Shown: piece after piece, positions 25,675 through 34,072 of the stretch
How the letters are laid out: each line of letters starts with the position of its first letter
Position numbering within the stretch: position 1 is the first letter of the stretch
The notes under the pieces: generated by a model
What the model was told of the DNA's origin: nothing
What the model saw: the letters and a program-made list of their open reading frames with translations, nothing else
Database searches by the model: none
Source: Candidatus Avirikenella pullistercoris
GTDB lineage: Bacteria > Bacteroidota > Bacteroidia > Bacteroidales > Rikenellaceae
Direction of reading: 5' to 3'
DNA: 51,280 nt
Assembly: GCA_018710935.1 (NCBI GenBank)
Contig: DVIX01000020.1
Span: 1 to 51,280, forward strand
Position numbers and translations under genes: made by a program

Positions 25675-26172
25675 TTATATTGTTTTTTCCCGTTTATAAC
25701 CTTTATATAAGCCGATTTCTATATATCCTTTTTTTTGAAATCCTCTTTTTTCATAATAAGCATTCAGCTTCTCACTAGTGATGGTACAATCTAAGCGTAA
25801 TTTCTGTTTTTTCTCCTCTTTACATCTTTGTTCGCAGTAGGAAAGAATACGGTCGCCTGTTCCCGGAAAATTGAGGTCGGAAACGAAATTATGGATGTAA
25901 TAAGCAGGTTCTTTATCGTCTGGCCAGCGGTCATCTTCCTGTAATAATACGAATGCTCCGGCTGTTATGCCATTATGAACTGCGATATAGAGTTCTTCCC
26001 GTTCTACGGTTTTGAAGAAATAATCGTAATTATGAATCGATAAATAATTCGTTGAATTCCATTCCTTATAACCGGCCTGTTCCATCCATTCAACCCGTTT
26101 CCGAATCATTTCGAGTACTTTGGGGATATCGTTCGGACAAGCTTTTCTTATTTCAAAAATATCGTTTGTCAT
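25675..26172 (-). CDS. GNAT family N-acetyltransferase
   Basis: A 165-residue GNAT protein. The fold is seen in EIRKACPNDIPKVLEMI (first strand and helix), the strands near AVHNGITAGAFVLLQ, and the C-terminal LNAYYEKRGFQKKGYIEIGLYKG. The acetyl-CoA loop is less typical (DLNFPGTGDRILSYCEQR in place of Q/RxxGxG), still with a glycine turn. The substrate is unknown. It is monocistronic. The variant TACTTTTA box upstream is only a partial promoter match. Confidence 0.82.
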   Translation of the reverse strand: MTNDIFEIRKACPNDIPKVLEMIRKRVEWMEQAGYKEWNSTNYLSIHNYDYFFKTVEREELYIAVHNGITAGAFVLLQEDDRWPDDKEPAYYIHNFVSDLNFPGTGDRILSYCEQRCKEEKKQKLRLDCTITSEKLNAYYEKRGFQKKGYIEIGLYKGYKREKTI

Positions 26173-26392
26173 GGTTTGTTTTCATATTCTGGCCTTTCCC
26201 AATTATGCCGATAGCATTGGGATTTTGTATAAAAGTAGTGTTTTTCCTGAAAATTTGAAGATAACCGGAAAATAAAAGAGATGATGTCCTTAAAAAATTA
26301 CGGAAAAGAGGCACTAGGGTTAAGATAGTTTCTCTGAAAAATGTATTTTAACCGATCAATATGTTTCCTGTTTTCAGAATACTACTAATAAG

Positions 26393-26437
26393 TTTAAAAT
26401 AGGAGAAATTGGTAAGTTTTCCCCTATTTTAAATTTT
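26393..26437 (+). terminator. Hairpin upstream of the radical-SAM gene
   Basis: TTTAAAATAGG (26393-26403) and CCTATTTTAAA (26423-26433) form a perfect 11-bp stem followed by TTTT. It could end plus-strand read-through or serve as a leader structure. The gap 26173-26507 holds otherwise only a -7 box TAATTTTG (26466-26473) for the next gene. Confidence 0.5.
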
Positions 26438-26507
26438 ATCGGGATGAATTTCTTTTTTTTCTTGCTAATTTTGAGAATCTATTTATCATAATTGTATTAT
26501 AAAGTTT

Positions 26508-27773
26508 ATGAATGCCGGGATATTGGAAAAATTGACAGTACTTGCCGAGTCAGCAAAGTACGATGTGTCATGTGCATCGAGCGGAATAACTCGTAAAAGA
26601 CATTCCGGTTCGGTAGGCAGTGCTTCCGGGTGGGGAATATGCCATAGTTTTACAGAAGATGGCAGGTGTGTGTCATTATTGAAAATCATGTTGACGAATT
26701 ATTGTATTTACGATTGTGCATATTGTATCAATCGAAGGAGCAATGATATCAGAAGAACGGCTTTTACGGTCGATGAGTTGGTTGAGCTCACAATGGAATT
26801 TTATAAACGAAATTACATAGAAGGACTTTTTTTAAGCTCGGGAGTCATTAAGAATCCGGATTATACGATGGAACGTATGGTGCGTGTGGTAAAAAATTTA
26901 CGGGTTATTCATCGTTACAACGGCTATATCCATATGAAAAGTATTCCGGGGGCAAGCAGAGAGTTAGTGAATGAAGCGGGTTTATATGCAGACCGTTTAA
27001 GTGTCAATATCGAAATTCCCAAAGAACATAATTTGAAAATGTTGGCTCCGGAGAAGAGTTATGAAGCTATTTATCGGCCGATGTCATATATCCAACAGGG
27101 GGTATTGGCGAGTGCTGATGAGCGAAAACGGTTCCGGCATGCGCCTCGGTTTGCTCCGGCAGGGCAGAGTACACAAATGATTATAGGGGCAACGGATGAA
27201 AGCGATAAAGAGATATTGCAACTTTCTGCTGCTTTGTACCGGCGTTCTTCCATGAAAAGGGTTTATTATTCGGGATTTGTTCCTGTCAATGCATACGATA
27301 AAAGGCTTCCTGCTTTGAAGCAGGTTCCTTTGGTACGGGAAAATAGGTTATATCAGGCGGATTGGTTATTGCGGTTTTATGGATTTCTAGCCGATGAGAT
27401 TGTAGATGATAACCGGCCTAACCTTGATTTGGATATTGACCCTAAGTTGGCATGGGCATTACGGCATCCGGAGCAATTCCCCGTAAATATTAATCGGGCG
27501 GATTATGCTTTGATATTGAGAGTTCCGGGGATTGGCGTGAAATCGGCAAGATTGATTGTGTCGGCACGTAAACATCGTAACCTTACATCGTATGACTTGA
27601 AAAAGATAGGTGTTGTGATGAAAAAGGCTCAATATTTTATTACTTGTAATGAATTGCCTTTCATTACGGTCAATGAATTGCGTCCTGAATATTTGAGGAA
27701 AATATTGTCTGGTAAAAAAACGAATGGGAAAGCAGAAAATCCTGCTCAACTGACTTTGCCTTTTTCAGATTGA
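26508..27773 (+). CDS. Putative DNA modification/repair radical SAM protein
   Basis: A 421-residue radical SAM enzyme of the TIGR03916 type. The 4Fe-4S cysteines are C66, C70 and C73 in NYCIYDCAYC. The C-terminal 100 residues carry a helix-hairpin-helix region (ILRVPGIGVKSARLIVSAR) suited to binding DNA. A conserved N-terminal block is SSGITRKRHSGSVGSASG. The family is always paired with the TIGR03915 protein, which follows here after 13 bp, and is thought to act in DNA repair; the reaction is not settled to my knowledge. A -7 box TAATTTTG is at 26466-26473. Confidence 0.9.
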   Translation: MNAGILEKLTVLAESAKYDVSCASSGITRKRHSGSVGSASGWGICHSFTEDGRCVSLLKIMLTNYCIYDCAYCINRRSNDIRRTAFTVDELVELTMEFYKRNYIEGLFLSSGVIKNPDYTMERMVRVVKNLRVIHRYNGYIHMKSIPGASRELVNEAGLYADRLSVNIEIPKEHNLKMLAPEKSYEAIYRPMSYIQQGVLASADERKRFRHAPRFAPAGQSTQMIIGATDESDKEILQLSAALYRRSSMKRVYYSGFVPVNAYDKRLPALKQVPLVRENRLYQADWLLRFYGFLADEIVDDNRPNLDLDIDPKLAWALRHPEQFPVNINRADYALILRVPGIGVKSARLIVSARKHRNLTSYDLKKIGVVMKKAQYFITCNELPFITVNELRPEYLRKILSGKKTNGKAENPAQLTLPFSD

Positions 27774-27786
27774 TATTTGTTTCGGG

Positions 27787-28548
27787 ATGATTGTTTTTTC
27801 TTATGATAAAAGTTTCGAAGGGTTGTTGAGTGTCGTTTTCGATGCTTATAACAGGAAAATTTTCCCTGATAAATTGCTGGGAGAAGGAGACCCGCAACCA
27901 TTATTTACAGAAAGTCATTTCCAGGTTATAACGAGTAGCGAAAAGTCCGAACGTGTATGGGCAGGATTGCAAAAGAAATTGCCTCGGAAGATATGTGATA
28001 TGTTAATTTGTTTGTGGCTGTCGGAAGAAAAAGGAAGCGATGAGTTATTGTTCCGTTATATTCGGAAAGTATTCGATTCCCCGGAACGCATATTCACCGA
28101 CTTTGCCGATGATGATATGTTGCAGGTAAAGAAGATTGCCGAGAAGGTGGCAAAAGAGCGGCTTTATCTGATTCAGTTTATTCGTTTTCAGAAAACGTCG
28201 GATGATACTTATGTCGCATTCGTTTCTCCGAAATACAATGCTTTGCCGCTTACGTTGGGATATTTGACAGATCGTTTCGGCGGACAGAAATGGCTTGTTT
28301 ATGATTTGCGGCGTAAATACGGATATTATTATGATTTAGAAAAGGTTATAGAGATTACATTGACTAAAGATGATGATTTATCGGACGGAAGATTGAATAA
28401 AGAGATGATGGCAGAAGATGAGCAACTTTTCCAAGAGTTATGGAAAAACTATTTTAAGGCGCTTACCATTAAGGAGCGCCTTAATCCTCGGCTTCATACT
28501 CGGAATATGCCTCGCCGTTTTTGGAAATATATGACAGAGAAGCAATAA
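27787..28548 (+). CDS. TIGR03915 family putative DNA repair protein (DUF4130)
   Basis: A 253-residue soluble protein starting MIVFSYDKSFEGLLSVVFDAY, the hallmark opening of TIGR03915/DUF4130. Other blocks are YIRKVFDSPERIF and RFGGQKWLVYDLRRKYGYYYD. The family is the constant partner of the TIGR03916 radical SAM protein and has a fold related to DNA glycosylases, so the two may form a base-release repair unit; that is inference. Its stop touches the stop of the convergent mscS-like gene with no gap. Confidence 0.9.
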   Translation: MIVFSYDKSFEGLLSVVFDAYNRKIFPDKLLGEGDPQPLFTESHFQVITSSEKSERVWAGLQKKLPRKICDMLICLWLSEEKGSDELLFRYIRKVFDSPERIFTDFADDDMLQVKKIAEKVAKERLYLIQFIRFQKTSDDTYVAFVSPKYNALPLTLGYLTDRFGGQKWLVYDLRRKYGYYYDLEKVIEITLTKDDDLSDGRLNKEMMAEDEQLFQELWKNYFKALTIKERLNPRLHTRNMPRRFWKYMTEKQ

Positions 28549-29463
28549 TTAATCTTTTTTGAGATGAATATCCATTTGCGGAAATGGGAAATTAATGCCT
28601 CTTTGCGGTAATGTTTTGTAGATTTTGGCATTCATTTCAAAGAAAACATTCCAGTAGTCGCTGGAGTTGACCCATGCCCGTACTACAATATTGACAGCAC
28701 TATCGGCAAGTTGTGTTATTTCAATCAGATATGCGGGTTCTTGTAATATCCGGGTATCGGCATCTAATAATTCTTTGATAACGGTTTTGGCCTGGTCGAA
28801 ATCGTTTCCGTATTCTATTCCGATAATCCATTCTACTCGCCGGGTCGTTTCTTTAGAATAGTTGTTGATAATGCCGGTCGATATACCTCCGTTAGGAATA
28901 ATGATTGTTTTATTATCGGGGGTATTGATAATCGTATTGAATAATTGAATCGATTTTACGGTTCCGGATTGGCCTTGGGCTTCGATATAATCTCCTACAT
29001 GATAAGGCTTTAAGAGTAGTAACATAACACCGCCTGCAAAATTTTGAAGGGTTCCGCTCAAAGCCATGCCGATTGCTAAACCTGCAGAAGCGAAAATAGC
29101 GATGAAAGAGGAGGTGTTAAGTCCTAATACTCCAATAATTATAATAAAGAGTATGATGGTTAATGAGATCGATACCAAATTATCCAAAAAAGTACGTAAA
29201 GAGGTATCTACGTTATGTTTTTCGAATATATGTTTTAGTATCCGCAGGATTCGCCTGATAATCCATCTCCCGATGAAATAGATAGCGATAGCGAGGAGGA
29301 TTTTCAACGCAATTTCAATAAGGCTGGTTGTAACGGTTTTGATAATATCTTCGATCGACATCTGGGAAAGCTGATGTATATCATTTATGATTTTTGCTTT
29401 TGCTGTGCTGTCGGCAGAGTTGATTTTATCGACGTCGATATTGGGTAATTGTGCGAATAACAT
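28549..29463 (-). CDS. MscS-family mechanosensitive ion channel
   Basis: A 304-residue small-conductance channel that releases solutes on hypo-osmotic shock. Three membrane helices (about 45-66, 90-112 and 116-140) end in the pore helix GLAIGMALSGTLQNFAGG, followed by KPYHVGDYIE and the beta domain (IPNGGISTGIINNYS). The C-terminus closes with PQRGINFPFPQMDIHL. An N-terminal stretch of about 35 polar residues precedes the first helix. In the 5' region a 6-bp stem (29492-29510) is seen; its meaning is unknown. Confidence 0.93.
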   Translation of the reverse strand: MLFAQLPNIDVDKINSADSTAKAKIINDIHQLSQMSIEDIIKTVTTSLIEIALKILLAIAIYFIGRWIIRRILRILKHIFEKHNVDTSLRTFLDNLVSISLTIILFIIIIGVLGLNTSSFIAIFASAGLAIGMALSGTLQNFAGGVMLLLLKPYHVGDYIEAQGQSGTVKSIQLFNTIINTPDNKTIIIPNGGISTGIINNYSKETTRRVEWIIGIEYGNDFDQAKTVIKELLDADTRILQEPAYLIEITQLADSAVNIVVRAWVNSSDYWNVFFEMNAKIYKTLPQRGINFPFPQMDIHLKKD

Positions 29464-29664
29464 TTTTTTACTTTTATTGATACCATAATAACCAACCTGT
29501 TCCGGGTTGGGAAAATTGAAAAATATTTTTGTAAAGATATAAGATTTAACCGTTAAAACAGTGAATTTTTTTATTTATATGATTTTGTCGTGCGGAGAGA
29601 TTTAATATATAGATTATTATAAATATATTGTAGGAACATAATTGTTATAGAGAATAAGAAATGT

Positions 29665-29696
29665 AAAAACACTTTTCTAATTAGAAAAGTGTTTTT
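29665..29696. terminator. Perfect 32-bp palindromic terminator
   Basis: AAAAACACTTTTCTAA and its exact complement abut (29665-29696). The hairpin has A and T runs on both sides. It lies 24 bp after the stop of the possible 60-residue minus-strand gene and is the best evidence that that gene is transcribed. Confidence 0.7.
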
Positions 29697-29720
29697 ATGA
29701 ATAGTTTTGATGCTATGGGT

Positions 29721-29903
29721 TTATCCTCTGCTGTCCATGCTGTTTTTGTCAGGATTAATCATTTCGATATCTTCTTCTACCTGTTTTTCACTGACGATTG
29801 TTGCATTCGGATTGCATTTGCAGCCTTTCTTTTTGTCTTGTTCTTTGTTACCGGTGTGTGTTTTTTGTTTTTCTGCGGTATTGCCGGTTGTGTGTTTAGT
29901 CAT
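29721..29903 (-). CDS. Possible small hydrophilic protein, 60 residues
   Basis: I do not recognise this protein. It is very polar and basic in the N-terminal half (MTKHTTGNTAEKQKTHTG), has one CKC motif in KKKGCKCNPNATIV, and ends acidic (VEEDIEMINPDKN). No membrane helix or signal peptide. A terminator follows at 29665-29696. The overlapping plus-strand frames at 29697-30002 are hydrophobic and look like its shadow. No good promoter or ribosome-binding site was found. Confidence 0.5.
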   Translation of the reverse strand: MTKHTTGNTAEKQKTHTGNKEQDKKKGCKCNPNATIVSEKQVEEDIEMINPDKNSMDSRG

Positions 29904-29933
29904 CGTATTAAAAATTATTATTTTATTTTTTTA

Positions 29934-29960
29934 TATGTTGGCATAGGTCAACATATTTTT
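29934..29960 (+). terminator. Small hairpin with T run
   Basis: TATGTTG (29934-29940) and CAACATA (29949-29955) form a 7-bp stem with an 8-nt loop, then a T run on the plus strand. No plus-strand gene ends here, so its role is unclear. The rest of 29961-30182 is A+T rich with nothing recognised. Confidence 0.35.
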
Positions 29961-30182
29961 TATTACAAAAACCTTGCAAATAATATCGGTTATGAAAATT
30001 AATTTATTAATTAAAAAATTGGAATTTATTATCTGAAAGAGGATTATTAAGGTTTGTTAATCTGATTTTAATCATTTATGTAGTAGCTATTTATTTGTTT
30101 TACGCTCTTTAATTAGTAAGTTTTTAAAAAATTGATATTTTTTAGATAATCGTATCGTTTTTATTTCATAAATTGAAATCAT

Positions 30183-30190
30183 TATTTTTG
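30183..30190 (+). promoter_or_regulatory. -7 box of the alcohol dehydrogenase gene
   Basis: TATTTTTG matches TAnnTTTG, 28 bp before the ATG at 30219. The -33 region is not convincing. The box supports the ATG over a TTG five codons upstream. Confidence 0.5.
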
Positions 30191-30218
30191 TAAAGGGGTA
30201 AAATTGATTGGGAAAATT

Positions 30219-31256
30219 ATGCTTGCATATACATACATTGAACAAGGAAAGTTCGAATTACAGGAAAGACCGAAACCGGAAATAAAAGATTCGCGGGATG
30301 CGATTGTACGTGTGACTCTTAGTAGTATTTGTTCCAGTGATTTACATATAAAACACGGTAGTGTGCCGCGTGCGGTTCCGGGAATAACGGTTGGTCACGA
30401 GATGGTTGGCGTTGTAGAAGAGGTAGGGGATGCTGTTACTTCTGTTCGGTGTGGTGATAGGGTAACTGTTAATGTTGAAACTTTTTGTGGGGAATGTTTT
30501 TTCTGTAAGCGGGGGTATGTCAATAATTGTATTGATTCCAACGGAGGTTGGGCTTTGGGATGTCGTATCGATGGAGGACAAGCAGAGTATGTCAGGGTAC
30601 CTTATGCAGACCAGGGATTGAATCGTATTCCGGATACGGTCAGTGATGAACAGGCTTTGTTTGTCGGAGATGTGCTTGCTACCGGTTTTTGGGCGGCTCG
30701 TATTTCGAATATTTCGGAAAAGGATACCGTTCTTATTATCGGTGCTGGTCCTACGGGAATTTGCACTTTGTTGTGCGTGATGTTGAAAAAGCCTCGACGG
30801 ATTATTGTTTGTGAAAAGTCGATTGAAAGAATCCGGTTTGTTCGGGAGCATTATCCGCAGGTGTTGGTTACAGAGCCGGAGAAATGCAAGGATTTTGTGC
30901 TTCAGAATAGTGATTACGGCGGTGCCGATGTCGTATTGGAGGTTGCAGGGAGTGAAGATACTTTTCGTTTGGCATGGGATTGTGCACGTCCTAATGCGGT
31001 TGTTACGGTTGTAGCTCTTTACGATAAGCCACAGCTTCTTCCTTTACCGGATATGTATGGTAAGAATCTGACTTTCAAAACAGGTGGGGTGGATGGTTGC
31101 GATTGTGCTGAAATCCTCCGATTGATCGAGGCTGGCGAGATAGATACTACACCTCTTATTACTCATCGGTTTCCTTTACATAAGATTGAGGAAGCTTACC
31201 ATATTTTTGAGAATAAGTTGGACGGAGTCATTAAAATAGCTATCGAAAATAGATAA
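30219..31256 (+). CDS. Zinc-dependent alcohol dehydrogenase family protein
   Basis: A 345-residue medium-chain dehydrogenase of the threonine/sorbitol dehydrogenase-like branch. Catalytic zinc ligands are C38 in SSICSSDLH and H60-E61 in GHEMVGVVEEVG. The structural zinc lobe has C90, C93, C96 and C104. The dinucleotide fold has IIGAGPTGICTL. It likely oxidises a secondary alcohol or polyol with NAD(P); the substrate is not clear. The gene is monocistronic and is the last chromosomal gene before the island. Confidence 0.9.
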   Translation: MLAYTYIEQGKFELQERPKPEIKDSRDAIVRVTLSSICSSDLHIKHGSVPRAVPGITVGHEMVGVVEEVGDAVTSVRCGDRVTVNVETFCGECFFCKRGYVNNCIDSNGGWALGCRIDGGQAEYVRVPYADQGLNRIPDTVSDEQALFVGDVLATGFWAARISNISEKDTVLIIGAGPTGICTLLCVMLKKPRRIIVCEKSIERIRFVREHYPQVLVTEPEKCKDFVLQNSDYGGADVVLEVAGSEDTFRLAWDCARPNAVVTVVALYDKPQLLPLPDMYGKNLTFKTGGVDGCDCAEILRLIEAGEIDTTPLITHRFPLHKIEEAYHIFENKLDGVIKIAIENR

Positions 31257-31452
31257 AGCTATGGTATTTCGGAGTATAATTTTTAAAGTGACTATTTATT
31301 CAGAATGTTTTGTTGCTATTTTTTGTTAATCAAGATTAAAGTATTGTTTTATCGCATAATGGCTTGTTTGGAAAGACAAAGATGGAAATACATTAGATTC
31401 CGTCTATCGGAAACAATTGGAATAATTGGTGACATCTGATATTGTAACGCTT

Positions 31453-32604
31453 ATGATACACTTCGACGAATACATCCGCCAAAGCGAACCGCAGAAACGA
31501 GAAAAGGGTTACGCATGGCAGACCGCAATAGGGTTGCAGGCCGTTGATGGCTTGAGGCCTTCCGACTACTTGATTGAGACCGCACGTAAAGATATTGAGG
31601 GAGAGATTACAATCGACGAAGCCGAACAGCTTATAAAGAGCTATTATCAATCAAAAGAGGCGCATACCCCCGAAGATGTGGAAATACACGAAGCGGATAT
31701 GGCATCGACCAATATCCGCCGACTGCTTACCGAGAAAACCTTTGCTTTTACACTCGTTGGTCTGACATCGATTCATCGTCGAATTTTTGATGGAATATTC
31801 AAATTTGCAGGACAAATCCGCGATTACAACATTACCAAAAAGGAATGGGTGCTGCGTGGTGATACGGTGCTGTATGTTTCCGCGCCCGATCTCCGCAAAG
31901 CGATCGAATACGACTTGGAACAAGAACGTCAGTTCGACTATTCAAAAGTAGACAGAAATGGATTAGTGAACCATATAGCCAAGTTTGTGTCGGGACTATG
32001 GCAAATCCATCCGTTCGGCGAGGGAAATACCCGAACGACTGCCGTGTTCACGATTCTCTATCTTCGTTCTATGGGTTTTGACGTAACAAACGACTTGTTC
32101 GCCAATCATTCGTGGTACTTCCGTAATGCGCTGGTACGCGCCAACTACCAAAACGTGCAAAAAGGCATCATGCGTAATTCCGAATATTTGGAGCGGTTCT
32201 TTCGTAATCTTCTATTGGGTGAAACTAATGAATTGCGGAATCGATATATGGTGGTTAATGTTCTGGGAGGGCTGACTGCAGAACAAGTACAGCATATCGA
32301 CCGTACAAATACCGAACAACCTACCGTACAAGTAACCGAACAAGTTCGCGCTTTGTTGTTAGCTTTGTCAAACGAACAGTTATCGTTAAAAATATTGATG
32401 GAGAAAGTCGGTCTGAAACATCGGCCGACATTTTTGGCGAATTATATCAATCCGGCTTTTCAAGAGGGTTTCATCAAGGTCCTCTACCCAGAAAAGCCAA
32501 ATCATCCGAGACAGAAATATCTGCTTACAACCAAAGGTTTAGCTTTGTATAATGAAATTGAGAAGAATACGGGAACGATTCATATTGTAGAGAAAAGTAT
32601 TTAG
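31453..32604 (+). CDS. Fic family protein with VbhA-like N-terminus
   Basis: A 383-residue Fic protein from the ATG at 31453. Fic enzymes transfer AMP or similar groups from nucleotides to target proteins. The active motif HPFGEGNTR (186-194, H186) is complete. Residues 20-65 (GLQAVDG, then SDYLIETARKDIEGEITIDEAEQ) resemble the VbhA-type antitoxin domain; the inhibitory (S/T)xxxE(G/N) motif would be LQAVDG, with D for E, so inhibition may be weak. A winged-helix domain follows at about 300-375. A TTG nine codons upstream is in frame, but the ATG is preferred. Such proteins are common beside restriction systems in Bacteroidales. Confidence 0.9.
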   Translation: MIHFDEYIRQSEPQKREKGYAWQTAIGLQAVDGLRPSDYLIETARKDIEGEITIDEAEQLIKSYYQSKEAHTPEDVEIHEADMASTNIRRLLTEKTFAFTLVGLTSIHRRIFDGIFKFAGQIRDYNITKKEWVLRGDTVLYVSAPDLRKAIEYDLEQERQFDYSKVDRNGLVNHIAKFVSGLWQIHPFGEGNTRTTAVFTILYLRSMGFDVTNDLFANHSWYFRNALVRANYQNVQKGIMRNSEYLERFFRNLLLGETNELRNRYMVVNVLGGLTAEQVQHIDRTNTEQPTVQVTEQVRALLLALSNEQLSLKILMEKVGLKHRPTFLANYINPAFQEGFIKVLYPEKPNHPRQKYLLTTKGLALYNEIEKNTGTIHIVEKSI

Positions 32605-32831
32605 CTTGACTTTGATGGATAAATATAGTGAGAAATGCTTGATATAGGTTTTTCTATTGAAAATTGATATCATTAGTGTGACATCACAGTGGAACGGTCA
32701 TGAATAAATGTCGATGATACATGTTATCAGATATTGGAGAATGATATAATAAGTTCAACAAAAATAAGCATGAATGAAAATTCCAATACGTACAATTACT
32801 ATGGAAATAAAACAAAGTAAAACATAACCTC

Positions 32832-33433
32832 ATGATACAAAGCGTTAACAAATATCATATCTACGAGATTCTTTCATCGGATGGTAATTTTTACTATACC
32901 ATTCCAAAGTATCAGCGTGAATACACGTGGAGTTATCGTGAATGGGAAGCTCTTTACGATGACATCAGTGAAAACAACGATGAGTATTTCATAGGGTCTA
33001 TCATATGCATTCCTTTGGGAGATGCCATCAATCCTTATTTGGAGGTGATAGATGGTCAGCAGCGACTGACCACTATAAGCCTATTCTTAACAGCTATTTA
33101 TACTCGCTTGAAGGAATATAAGGAGGAGTTGAGTGAGGATGACGAAGACGTGATACCATCATTAAGAAAGTCGCTGAAAAGCAAAAACTCTCCGAACGAA
33201 ATGAAACTGGTACCACAGGTGCAGAACTTCAATAAGGATGACTATGATTACCTATTGAACGAGGTGGGCTTGCGAAAAGCTACTGCACCAAAACACGCTT
33301 ATTACCCTATGAGAAAATTGCTCGTTGTTACACCTATTTCTTAAAGCGTCTCGATAAAGAGATGGAGGGTATGGATGGTGATAGTGTAGTCAATTTTTTG
33401 TTGGGCAAGTATATATTCGGAAAAGACTTATGA
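32832..33433 (+). pseudogene. Truncated DUF262 (GmrSD N-terminal type) gene
   Basis: The first 157 codons encode a DUF262 domain: YTIPKYQREYTWSYREWEAL and EVIDGQQRLTT, the motif tied to nucleotide-driven restriction of modified DNA (GmrS). Near 33305-33311 the frame breaks. A second frame continues the protein (EKIARCYTYFLKRLDKEME) and stops at 33431-33433. The frame change fits loss of one base. The C-terminal half of a normal DUF262 protein is missing, so the gene is dead. The gap before it (32605-32831) holds nothing I can name. Confidence 0.8.
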
Positions 33434-33750
33434 AGAATGCTGGATTAAAGCACGTATTGGACTATCGGATTTATTGGATCAAGAGCTCTCTTTTATAGAA
33501 CATGTTAATCAAAACAGATATGATATTCAAATAAAAGAGAATAATATGCATCGAAAAAATATCTTAATTGGAATTAAGTAAACAAGCGGTAGATATAGAA
33601 AAGAAAAAGTTATTTCTGCAAGGGATTAAGGATGTTAATATGGAACTGGAACGATTAGATAAAAAAATTATTTCATACTATGATGATGTTGTCCCGAAAA
33701 CCGTGCCACATTTCGCGAATATCTCCCTCCAAAGTCGGAAGATTTGCTGA
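33423..33750 (+). pseudogene. Unidentified coding remnant in two frames
   Basis: Two overlapping open stretches in different frames follow the DUF262 remnant: TYEECWIKARIGLSDLLDQE up to 33581, then KQAVDIEKKKLFLQGIKDV up to about 33702. Both look coiled-coil and could have been one protein before a frame shift near 33565. I do not recognise the family. A terminator lies right after. Confidence 0.4.
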
Positions 33751-33782
33751 GTTGCGGAATTTTCATGAGCAAATCTTCTTTT
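33738..33782 (+). terminator. Terminator before the restriction-modification unit
   Basis: GAAGATTTGC (33738-33747) and GCAAATCTTC (33769-33778) form a 10-bp stem, followed by TTTT. It isolates the XRE-mod-res unit from upstream remnants. Confidence 0.7.
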
Positions 33783-33807
33783 GTCCCCGATAAAATCAAT
33801 ACCTTTG
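33780..33807 (+). promoter_or_regulatory. Promoter of the XRE-mod-res unit
   Basis: TTTG (33780-33783) and TACCTTTG (33800-33807) are separated by 16 bp, slightly shorter than usual. The ATG of the XRE gene follows at 33830. Confidence 0.6.
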
Positions 33808-33829
33808 CGATAAGTTCAATAGATTGATT

Positions 33830-34072
33830 ATGATGGAGGATATAAATCGTCTTAAAATAGTGCTTGTAGAAAAGAAACGTACAGGCAAATGGTTGGCAGA
33901 ACAATTGGGTAAAAATCCGTCAACTGTATCTAAATGGTGTTCCAATGTGGCTCAACCGGATTTGGCGACACTCGTGAAGATTGCAACCTTATTGGGGGTG
34001 ATATACAACAACTTATTTTATTACCAAACAATAAATAATATTAAATATCGAATAATCTATTATGAAAAATAA
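33830..34072 (+). CDS. Small XRE-family regulator with a frame break at its end
   Basis: An 80-residue Cro/CI-type helix-turn-helix protein: KWLAEQLGKNPSTVSKWCSN is the DNA-binding helix pair. It leads the type III restriction unit and probably controls its expression. The last 23 residues do not look like the family. If one base is added near the G5 run at 33994-33998, the protein would end ...DIQQLILLPNNK at 34036-34038, a normal ending, and the gene would no longer overlap mod. So the gene likely lost one base (or the sequence has an error); the DNA-binding domain is intact either way. Confidence 0.75.
   Translation: MMEDINRLKIVLVEKKRTGKWLAEQLGKNPSTVSKWCSNVAQPDLATLVKIATLLGVIYNNLFYYQTINNIKYRIIYYEK

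Noticed and set aside
29697-30002. Plus-strand hydrophobic frames
   Set aside because: They mirror the polar 60-residue frame on the other strand and have no start signals. The minus strand has the better case.
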